The notes beneath the pieces were generated by a model that was not told the origin of the DNA, ran no database searches, and saw nothing but the letters and a program-made list of their open reading frames with translations. A stretch of DNA of 5,766 nucleotides from assembly GCA_028293405.1 (NCBI GenBank), contig JAQGOW010000634.1:1-5766 (forward strand). Direction: 5' to 3'. The DNA is from Verrucomicrobiales bacterium (lineage in GTDB: Bacteria; Verrucomicrobiota; Verrucomicrobiia; Limisphaerales; Palsa-1400). Made by a program: the position numbers and the translations under genes. This document shows positions 1-5,215 of the stretch, piece by piece; position 1 is the first letter of the stretch; every line of letters starts with the position of its first letter.

Positions 1-1
1 A

Positions 2-313
2 GGCGTATATTGGGAACGCAGTGAAAAGTGGGATTACAGCACCGCGGCGTTGCAAGGCAGCTCATTTTATAAGCTGCCGAAGGTCATGCAATGGTTCTCC
101 GGCAACATTGGTTTTCACCATATTCACCACCTCAGCCCGCGTATTCCAAATTATCATCTTGAGAAATGCCATGAAGCTGAGCCACTATTTCAGACCGTTA
201 AGCCGGTTACCTTGCTAACCAGCTTAAAATCGTTCACATTCCGACTTTGGGATGAGCGGAGTCAAAGGCTCGTGGGATACGAGGTTTTGCGAACGGCCCG
301 AAAACAGAATTAA
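2..313 (+). CDS. Membrane fatty-acid desaturase, C-terminal fragment (5' end outside window)
   Basis: The frame is open from the first bases of the window to a TAA at 311-313 and gives 103 residues, so the start lies upstream. The fragment carries the third histidine box, HHIHH, at about fragment residues 39-43, within GFHHIHHLSPRIPNY. That box is a di-iron ligand motif (HxxHH) of the membrane fatty-acid desaturase family, which uses O2 and reduced ferredoxin or a similar donor to put double bonds into acyl chains at the cytoplasmic membrane. The following stretch (YHLEKCHE, then a soluble tail) matches the usual C-terminal end of delta-12/omega-type acyl-lipid desaturases. The other two histidine boxes and the membrane helices are not in the window, so regiospecificity cannot be judged. 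The gene ends two bases before rpsU, which suggests co-transcription. Family assignment is firm; the exact substrate is not known. Confidence 0.88.
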   Translation, partial: GVYWERSEKWDYSTAALQGSSFYKLPKVMQWFSGNIGFHHIHHLSPRIPNYHLEKCHEAEPLFQTVKPVTLLTSLKSFTFRLWDERSQRLVGYEVLRTARKQN

Positions 314-315
314 TT

Positions 316-513
316 ATGACCGAAGTAAAACTGAAAAAAGGTGAGCCTGTTGATAAGGCACTTCGCCGTTTCAAGAAGAAGCTCGAACGCGAACAAACGC
401 TGCAGCAAGTCCGCCTCCATCGCCGGTTCGAAAAGCCGAGCGAAAAGAAGCGTCGCAAGACCAAAGCTGCACGTTTCACGGCGATGCTGCAGGCACGCCA
501 TGCTGATGACTAG
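316..513 (+). CDS. rpsU: Small ribosomal subunit protein bS21
   Basis: This 65-residue, strongly basic protein begins MTEVKLKKGEPVDKALRRF and continues with a KKRRKTKAARF segment. The layout is typical of bS21: a short N-terminal beta segment, then two basic helices. Its length is normal for the family. bS21 sits on the 30S platform near the 3' end of 16S rRNA and the anti-Shine-Dalgarno sequence and helps initiation. ATG 316 lies two bases after the desaturase stop. The bases before it (cagaattaatt) contain no recognisable Shine-Dalgarno sequence, so translation may be coupled to termination of the upstream gene or be SD-independent. A strong intrinsic terminator follows 38 bases after the stop. 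No separate promoter stands out within the desaturase 3' end. I am confident of the identity from sequence style and length. Confidence 0.95.
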   Translation: MTEVKLKKGEPVDKALRRFKKKLEREQTLQQVRLHRRFEKPSEKKRRKTKAARFTAMLQARHADD

Positions 514-551
514 AAGTTCATCGGCAACACCTTCAATTTAGCACCTGTCGG

Positions 552-586
552 ACCCCGCCTGTTAAACACGCGGGGTGCGTTTTATT
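552..586 (+). terminator. Rho-independent terminator of rpsU
   Basis: A perfect 7-bp GC-rich inverted repeat, ACCCCGC at 552-558 and GCGGGGT at 570-576, encloses an 11-base loop. It is followed after GCG by the T-rich run TTTTATT (580-586). It lies 38 bases after the rpsU stop and just before the der promoter, so it separates the desaturase-rpsU unit from the der operon. Confidence 0.85.
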
Positions 587-603
587 ATTGCGGTGCACAA
601 CTT

Positions 604-631
604 TTGACACAGGCCAATTCCATGACAGAAT
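604..631 (+). promoter_or_regulatory. Predicted sigma70-type promoter for the der operon
   Basis: A perfect -35 hexamer TTGACA at 604-609 is followed after 16 bases by CAGAAT at 626-631, which matches 4 of 6 positions of the -10 consensus. It lies directly after the rpsU terminator and before the first gene of the next operon, which is where a promoter is expected. Transcription would start near 638, only about 7 bases before the der ATG at 645, so the mRNA would be nearly leaderless. The -10 match is imperfect and there is no experimental support. Confidence 0.5.
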
Positions 632-644
632 TGCCTACAGAGCC

Positions 645-2258
645 ATGACTGGACTAATTGCTATCGTCGGTCGCCCGAATGTCGGTAAATCCGCGCTTTT
701 CAACCGGATTGTCGGCAAACGCATCGCTATTGTTCACGATGAACCGGGCGTCACCCGGGATCGTGTCACCGCCGAGGCCGAATGGAACGGCAAATCATTC
801 ATGCTGGTTGATACCGGTGGTATCGGTTTGCTGCGACGCGAGAAAGCCACCGATGTCATTACGAAAGCCACTGTTGAGCAGGTTGAAATTGCGATTGAAG
901 CGGCGAACGTAATCATCCTGGTGGTTAATGTGCAGGATGGCGTCGTCGCTCTCGACCGCGAGGTTGCGGAGCGTTTGCGCGGCTCGAACAAGCGTGTTCT
1001 GGTTGCTATCAACAAAGTTGACAGTGACAAAGCCGAACCCGGCGTGGATGAATTTTCCGAACTCGGTTTTGACGATACCTTTCCAGTCAGCGCCATTCAT
1101 CAACGCGGTGTCGAAGCGTTGATGGCTCGAGCGATTTCGTTTTTGCCTGAAGCAGTGCCAGGGGCGAATGCTCCCGATACGACACCGACGCTGAAACTCG
1201 CGATCGTCGGTCGGCCAAATGTTGGCAAGTCGTCGCTCATTAATAAACTGACGCAATCCGAACGCGTCATTGTTTCGGCAATCCCGGGGACGACTCGTGA
1301 TTCCGTTGATGTGCCGTTCGAAATCGAAACCGAAGGCGTCCGTCAGCGTTACGTTTTCATCGATACCGCCGGTGTTCGCCAGGAACGTCGCGTGGATGAT
1401 TCGGTCGAATTTTTCAGCGTCAAACGCACCGAAGAATCTATTGAACGTAGCGACATTGTCGTGTTTGTCGTCGACGCCGAAGCCGGTGTGACTGCGCAGG
1501 ACAAAAAGGTCGCCGGCAAAATCATCGACAGTAAGAAAGCGTGCATCCTGGTCATCAACAAGTGGGACCTTGTTAGGCCCGGACTAGAGCAAGGCCGCGC
1601 GGAACTTCGCGAACAGATGCGTGCCCAAACCAAACGCGAGGGTCAGGAGAAACCGCTGACCACGCTGGCCGACTTCGGTGGATGGGTGCAGGAGCAGCTG
1701 TTCTTCCTCGATTACGCGCCCGTCATTTTCACCTCGGCTAAAGACGGTTTTCATCTCGATCGGCTGTTGGAGTCCATTCGCTTTGTCGCCGCGCAGTTGC
1801 AGCAGAAGGTTCCTACGTCGATCCTGAATCGCATGCTCAACGATGCGATCGTTCAGCGCCAGCCGCCGACCTCCGCTGGACATCGGCTCAAATTTTTCTA
1901 CGCCACGCAGGTCAAACAAGCGCCGCCAGTCTTTTTGCTTTTCGTCAATCGTGAAGACTTGTTCTCCGATCAGTATAAAAAATATCTGACGAACGAGATG
2001 CGCGCCAAGTTTGGGTTTGAAGGTTGCCCGATTATTTTGCTCGCGCGGGAACGGCCAAAGACTATTGCGCCGAAACGAAAATTTCAGAAAAATCCTCCGC
2101 CAAGCTCGGGCAAAACAAAAGGCGGCCCCGGCATGTTGCACAGGCCAACTCGACCAAGCCGCCCCGGCAGACCAAGCAGAACGACAGGCCCCAGCAGAAC
2201 ACCAAGGCCCGGTGGACCAACGAGCAAGCGTCGCGGTAAAATGCGCCGAGCGCGATAG
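645..2258 (+). CDS. der: Ribosome-assembly GTPase Der (EngA), tandem G domains
   Basis: Der binds the 50S precursor and uses GTP to drive late large-subunit assembly in the cytoplasm. Two consecutive G domains are visible. The first has GRPNVGKS at residues 9-16, DTGG at 56-59, NKVD at 123-126 and SA at 149-150. The second has GRPNVGKS at 189-196, DTAG at 240-243, NKWD at 305-308 and SAK at 364-366. A KH-like domain follows at about 375-470. I chose ATG 645 because the family's usual N-terminus (MTGLIAIVGRPNVGKS) begins there; an in-frame TTG at 588 would add 19 unrelated residues and lies within the terminator's T-rich tail and upstream of the predicted promoter. At 537 residues it is longer than the usual 440-490. 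The extra length is an insertion of roughly 25 residues between NKWD and the second G5 motif (about 320-350) and a basic Pro/Arg/Ser/Gly-rich tail from about 481. The upstream sequence acagagcc is a weak ribosome binding site. Confidence 0.96.
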   Translation: MTGLIAIVGRPNVGKSALFNRIVGKRIAIVHDEPGVTRDRVTAEAEWNGKSFMLVDTGGIGLLRREKATDVITKATVEQVEIAIEAANVIILVVNVQDGVVALDREVAERLRGSNKRVLVAINKVDSDKAEPGVDEFSELGFDDTFPVSAIHQRGVEALMARAISFLPEAVPGANAPDTTPTLKLAIVGRPNVGKSSLINKLTQSERVIVSAIPGTTRDSVDVPFEIETEGVRQRYVFIDTAGVRQERRVDDSVEFFSVKRTEESIERSDIVVFVVDAEAGVTAQDKKVAGKIIDSKKACILVINKWDLVRPGLEQGRAELREQMRAQTKREGQEKPLTTLADFGGWVQEQLFFLDYAPVIFTSAKDGFHLDRLLESIRFVAAQLQQKVPTSILNRMLNDAIVQRQPPTSAGHRLKFFYATQVKQAPPVFLLFVNREDLFSDQYKKYLTNEMRAKFGFEGCPIILLARERPKTIAPKRKFQKNPPPSSGKTKGGPGMLHRPTRPSRPGRPSRTTGPSRTPRPGGPTSKRRGKMRRAR

Positions 2259-2260
2259 AG

Positions 2261-2833
2261 ATGGCGGCGATCCCCAAAAAAGATTTGCGCCTCGTAGTGC
2301 GTGCCAAATTGCACGCCATCACCCCCGAACAACGCGTGCGCGCGTCCGCTCTCGCCTGCGCTCGCTTGCGTGAACAAAAAGTTTGGGCGCAGGTTAAGTC
2401 GGTGATGTTCTATTCCGCGTTGATCGATGTGTTGGATTTCGCTCCTTTGTTCGACGTAGCACTCGCCTCCGGCAAAAGTGTCGCGCTCCCAAAATTTGTC
2501 GAAGCCACCAAGTCGTACGTGCCATTCAAAATTTCGCACGCTCAACGCGACTGCGCCGCTGGCAAGTTTGGCATCATCGAACCCGCTGCAACTTGCGCGG
2601 AATTTCCTGCAAACCATCTGGACTTGATCCTCGTTCCTGGAGTAGCATTCGACGTGACTGGGCACCGGCTCGGACGTGGGCAAGGTCATTACGACCGTCT
2701 GCTCGCCAACGTTGTCGGAATCAAATGTGGAGTCGCGTTTGATGAACAGCTCGTCCAGCGAATCCCTGCTGAAGCGCATGATATCCGCATGAATTGTGTC
2801 CTCACACCGACACGGTTCATCGAGTTTGCATAG
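2261..2833 (+). CDS. 5-formyltetrahydrofolate cyclo-ligase
   Basis: This 190-residue protein has the family's normal length and signature. It probably converts 5-formyl-THF to 5,10-methenyl-THF with ATP, returning stored folate to the one-carbon pool in the cytoplasm. The C-terminal signature VPGVAFD (125-131) followed by G134, R136 and LGRGQGHYDRLL (137-148) corresponds to the conserved ATP- and folate-binding loop of the MTHFS/YgfA family. The conserved HD of the late region is at 173-174. An early YSAL segment at 51-54 fits the family's sheet before the substrate pocket. The start ATG lies two bases after the der stop (TAGAGATG), with no strong Shine-Dalgarno sequence, which suggests translational coupling. 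It is the middle gene of the predicted der operon. I leave the symbol empty because naming differs between groups (fau, ygfA, yqgN). Confidence 0.93.
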   Translation: MAAIPKKDLRLVVRAKLHAITPEQRVRASALACARLREQKVWAQVKSVMFYSALIDVLDFAPLFDVALASGKSVALPKFVEATKSYVPFKISHAQRDCAAGKFGIIEPAATCAEFPANHLDLILVPGVAFDVTGHRLGRGQGHYDRLLANVVGIKCGVAFDEQLVQRIPAEAHDIRMNCVLTPTRFIEFA

Positions 2834-2834
2834 C

Positions 2835-2838
2835 AGGA
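2835..2838 (+). promoter_or_regulatory. rny: Ribosome binding site deciding the rny start
   Basis: AGGA at 2835-2838 lies 11 bases before ATG 2850, just after the cyclo-ligase stop. It supports ATG 2850 over the in-frame GTG at 2796, which lies inside the upstream gene and would put 18 polar, basic residues before the membrane anchor. The spacing is a little long, so this is a modest site. Confidence 0.45.
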
Positions 2839-2849
2839 CAGTTGAAATA

Positions 2850-4409
2850 ATGCTTTCGACAGATTCAATCGTGGCCGGAGCCGGCATCTTCGTGCTTGGC
2901 ACAGCGTCGGCGTTCTACATGTTGCGCTGGCGCGACCGTGGCGTGCGCGCCCAAATCAAATCCAAACAGGAGGCGATGTTCGACGATGCGAAACGTCAGG
3001 CTGAAGCCATCATTCGCGAAGCGCGCCTCGAAGCCAACGAACATTCCCTCAAGCTCCGCACTGACACGGAAGCTTTCGCCGCCCAACGCCAAAAGGAGCT
3101 TTCGGCCGTTGAACAGCGCTTGATCGAGCGCGAAACTATTCTCAACCGGCAACTCGACAATCTGGTGCAGCAAGAGAAGTTGTTGCGCAACGAGAAAGAG
3201 GAGTGCGATGTTCGTCTCGTCGAGTTGCAACATTTGCGGGCCGAAGCAGCCGATCTCGTTCTCAGTCGCCGCCAGCAACTCGCCTGTCTCGCCAAATTGA
3301 ACGAAGCCGATGTGCGTGCTGCGTTCAGTAAACAGATTGAGCAGGAAGCCCAACGCGATGCCGCGAAGCTTTGTCAGCGCATTCTCGAAGACGCTAAAAC
3401 GAATGCGGAAGAAAAAGCTCGTCACATTATCGCCAACGCGATCCTTCGTTACGGCGGCGAATACACGACTGAAAATTCCACCTGCGCGATCTCAATCACG
3501 AACGACGAAATCAAAGGGCGCATTATTGGTCGTGAAGGTCGCAATATTCGCTCATTTGAAGCCGCTACTGGAGTGACCGTTTTGATCGATGACACCCCAG
3601 GGTCCATTGTTCTTTCCGGGTTCGACCCGGTGCGTCGTGAAATCGCGCGCGAAGCGATGCAGCGTTTGATTCTCGATGGTCGCATTCATCCGGCGCGCAT
3701 CGAAGAAGTGGTCGCCAAAGTTTCGCAAGAGATGGATGAAATGATTCAGCGTTGCGGTAACGACGCCGTCATCAAACTCGGCCTCGCGCCGATGCATCCG
3801 GAAATCGTCAAGCTGCTCGGCCGCCTCCATTTCCGTCGCAGCTTCACCCAAAATCTCTTGCAACACTCCGTCGAGGTCGCGCACATCATGGGCTTGCTGG
3901 CGGGCGAAATCGGAGTCGACGTCGCAACCGCGAAACGCGCCGGTTTGCTTCACGACATCGGCAAAGCTATGAATCACGAGGTCGAAGGGCCTCACGCGAT
4001 CGTGGGCGCCGATTTCATTAAGCGTCACGGCGAATCCCCCGATGTCGTCACTGGCGTCGCTTCGCACCATGGCGAAGCGGAAAAGAATTTACTCGGCGTG
4101 CTTGTCGGTGCCGCCGACGCCATCAGCGCCGCCCGTCCCGGCGCGCGTTCGGAAACAATTCTTACCTACATCAAACGCGTCGAAGACCTCGAACGCATCG
4201 GTCTTTCGTTTGAAGGCGTGGAAAAATGTTTCGCCCTCCAAGCTGGTCGCGAACTGCGCGTGCTCGTGCAGCCGGAAAAAATTACGGATGACGAAGCCTT
4301 CGTGCTCGCCCGCAACGTCGCGAAAAAAATCGAAGAAGAACTGCAGTATCCCGGGCAAATCAAAATTACCGTTGTGCGGGAGACGCGTTGCGTGGAGTTG
4401 GCAACGTAG
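2850..4409 (+). CDS. rny: Ribonuclease Y, membrane-anchored endoribonuclease
   Basis: RNase Y starts bulk mRNA decay and processes some transcripts from the inner face of the membrane. At 519 residues this protein matches the family's usual length of about 520. The order is standard. An N-terminal membrane helix lies at about residues 6-25 (SIVAGAGIFVLGTASAFYML). A long charged coiled coil with Glu/Lys/Arg/Gln heptads runs from about 30 to 195. A KH RNA-binding domain has its GxxG loop in IIGREG at 225-230. An HD domain has H339 in QHSVEVAH, the paired H368-D369 in LLHDIGKA, and D423 in AADAISAARPGAR. All metal ligands of the HD family appear intact. The C-terminal segment ends with PGQIKITVVRETR, also typical. 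It is the last gene of the predicted der operon, 16 bases after the cyclo-ligase. Its 3' end overlaps the convergent methyltransferase by 44 bases. Confidence 0.97.
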   Translation: MLSTDSIVAGAGIFVLGTASAFYMLRWRDRGVRAQIKSKQEAMFDDAKRQAEAIIREARLEANEHSLKLRTDTEAFAAQRQKELSAVEQRLIERETILNRQLDNLVQQEKLLRNEKEECDVRLVELQHLRAEAADLVLSRRQQLACLAKLNEADVRAAFSKQIEQEAQRDAAKLCQRILEDAKTNAEEKARHIIANAILRYGGEYTTENSTCAISITNDEIKGRIIGREGRNIRSFEAATGVTVLIDDTPGSIVLSGFDPVRREIAREAMQRLILDGRIHPARIEEVVAKVSQEMDEMIQRCGNDAVIKLGLAPMHPEIVKLLGRLHFRRSFTQNLLQHSVEVAHIMGLLAGEIGVDVATAKRAGLLHDIGKAMNHEVEGPHAIVGADFIKRHGESPDVVTGVASHHGEAEKNLLGVLVGAADAISAARPGARSETILTYIKRVEDLERIGLSFEGVEKCFALQAGRELRVLVQPEKITDDEAFVLARNVAKKIEEELQYPGQIKITVVRETRCVELAT

Positions 4410-5094
4410 GTTTCTTTTGGAAAATGATGATGTGCTGACGCGGCAGCGTCTCAATCGTCTCAACCCATTTCAGTGGGAACAGTTCCGCTTCCTTCCGCAC
4501 CTGCGCCACCGACATTTTGTGCACGCGTTTGATCGGCACGGTCGGGTCTTCAGCGCGGTATTCTACAAAAACAACTTTGCCGTCTGGCTTCAATGACCGG
4601 TAAATCGACTGCAACATTTCGCGCGGATGATCGAATTCGTGATACACATCGACCATCAACACGAGATCAATTTTGTTCGCCGGTAACCGAGTGTCGCTCA
4701 CCGTCCCCAAAACCGAATGGAAATTGGTAACTCCGTGTGCGATGACGTTCGTCGCCAGCATATCGAGCATCTCCTGCTGAATTTCGACCGCGTAAATTGA
4801 CCCGCGCGGCGCAACGAGCTTGCCCAAGCGCCATGTAAAATATCCTGTGCCAGCGCCAAGGTCGGCGACGCTCATGCCGGGTTTCAACTTGAGCGCTTCG
4901 AGTAGAACATCAGGCCGCTCTTCGGCCTGGCGTTCTGGGCGTTCGAGCCATTCAGCGCCTTGATGTCCCATGACCGGAGCAATGTGACGACCCTGATAGA
5001 CGCCGGGACTGCCCTCGTTTTGACCGAAGACTTGTGAGGTCCAAACAAGGGCGACGAACAATACGCGCGCGATCGCGGCGGCAAAAGATTTCAT
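4366..5094 (-). CDS. Exported class I SAM-dependent methyltransferase
   Basis: This 242-residue protein is a predicted SAM-dependent methyltransferase with an N-terminal export signal. Residues 1-24 (MKSFAAAIARVLFVALVWTS, then QVFG) have a Lys/Arg-bearing n-region, a hydrophobic core and a plausible signal peptidase site near 24-25. The Rossmann fold shows motif I, VADLGAGTGYF, at 76-86, the acidic post-I residue in YAVEI at 101-105, and the motif DLVLMVDVYHEF at 143-154. SLKPDGKVVFVEY (167-179) is the usual strand 5 region. The segment HIAPVMGHQGAEWLERPER is shared, from my knowledge of the family, by exported methyltransferases in Planctomycetes, Verrucomicrobia and Acidobacteria; their substrate is unknown to me. 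I chose ATG 5094 because the signal peptide begins there; a GTG at 5130 would add 12 polar residues ahead of it. No good Shine-Dalgarno sequence is visible. The 3' end runs 44 bases into rny. Confidence 0.88.
   Translation of the reverse strand: MKSFAAAIARVLFVALVWTSQVFGQNEGSPGVYQGRHIAPVMGHQGAEWLERPERQAEERPDVLLEALKLKPGMSVADLGAGTGYFTWRLGKLVAPRGSIYAVEIQQEMLDMLATNVIAHGVTNFHSVLGTVSDTRLPANKIDLVLMVDVYHEFDHPREMLQSIYRSLKPDGKVVFVEYRAEDPTVPIKRVHKMSVAQVRKEAELFPLKWVETIETLPRQHIIIFQKKPTLPTPRNASPAQR
4386..4418 (+). terminator. Possible intrinsic terminator at the end of rny
   Basis: The inverted repeat CGTTGC (4386-4391) and GCAACG (4401-4406) has a 9-base loop and covers the last rny codons. It is followed across the stop codon by GTTTCTTTT (4410-4418). 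The stem is only 6 bp and the T tract is interrupted and slightly displaced, so efficiency may be low. It also lies inside the minus-strand methyltransferase gene. Confidence 0.35.
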
Positions 5095-5106
5095 AGGCGC
5101 GTAGTC

Positions 5107-5135
5107 ACTTTGACCTGCGCGGCTATGCACGTCAA
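5107..5135 (-). promoter_or_regulatory. Weak promoter candidate for the methyltransferase gene
   Basis: On the minus strand TTGACG (5135-5130) matches 5 of 6 positions of the -35 consensus. After a 17-base spacer CAAAGT (5112-5107) matches only 3 of 6 of the -10. The start point would be within about 7 bases of ATG 5094, similar to the der arrangement. The evidence is thin, and read-through from the upstream CBS gene is equally possible. Confidence 0.22.
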
Positions 5136-5151
5136 CGCTGCTAGAGCAGCG
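5136..5151. repeat. Perfect 7-bp inverted repeat between two minus-strand genes
   Basis: CGCTGCT (5136-5142) and AGCAGCG (5145-5151) form an almost gapless palindrome with a two-base centre. It overlaps the stop codon of the small hydrophobic reading frame. Neither strand has a T tract after it, so it is not a standard intrinsic terminator. It could be a transcript hairpin between the genes or a protein-binding site; no function is shown. Confidence 0.4.
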
Positions 5152-5209
5152 CCAAAATCATAAGGCCGAAACCGAGTGCGAGTCCGAATTTTAAACTGAG
5201 AGTGAGCAT
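5141..5209 (-). CDS. Possible 22-residue hydrophobic membrane peptide
   Basis: Seven bases after the stop of the CBS-domain gene, ATG 5209 opens a 22-codon frame ending in TAG (5143-5141). It reads MLTLSLKFGLALGFGLM and then ILALL. The peptide has one basic residue (Lys7), no acidic residue, and is otherwise hydrophobic, long enough for one membrane helix with glycines at a four-residue spacing (G9, G13, G15). It fills most of the gap between the CBS gene and the methyltransferase. No Shine-Dalgarno sequence precedes it; the bases before are an AT repeat, so coupling to the upstream stop would be needed. I do not recognise a family. It may be a real small membrane protein or chance in a short gap; hydrophobic composition alone is modest evidence. 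Confidence 0.3.
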   Translation of the reverse strand: MLTLSLKFGLALGFGLMILALL

Positions 5210-5215
5210 ATATAT

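Noticed and set aside
212..261. A promoter for rpsU inside the desaturase 3' end
   Set aside because: TTGCTA at 212-217 and TTCACA at 233-238 have no acceptable -10 hexamer at 16-18 bases.
588..644. An N-terminal extension of der from TTG 588
   Set aside because: The 19 added residues do not resemble Der, the start overlaps the terminator tail, and it lies upstream of the predicted promoter.
2011..2373. A 120-codon plus-strand frame overlapping the end of der and the start of the cyclo-ligase gene
   Set aside because: It is a byproduct of the repetitive, GC-rich der tail: Gln/Ala/Pro-rich and Arg-rich text with no recognisable domain, and both overlapped genes are intact in their own frames.
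2084..2902. A 272-codon minus-strand frame opposite the der end and the cyclo-ligase gene
   Set aside because: It lies antisense to well-recognised genes and has no recognisable domain; long antisense frames are common in GC-rich coding DNA.
2865..3425. A 186-codon minus-strand frame opposite the RNase Y coiled coil
   Set aside because: The Glu/Lys/Arg/Gln-rich sense codons of the coiled coil read as Phe/Leu/Ser-rich antisense text. The sense gene is unmistakable.
5136..5151. Intrinsic terminator at the palindrome
   Set aside because: No T-rich tract follows on either strand, so the usual release signal is missing.
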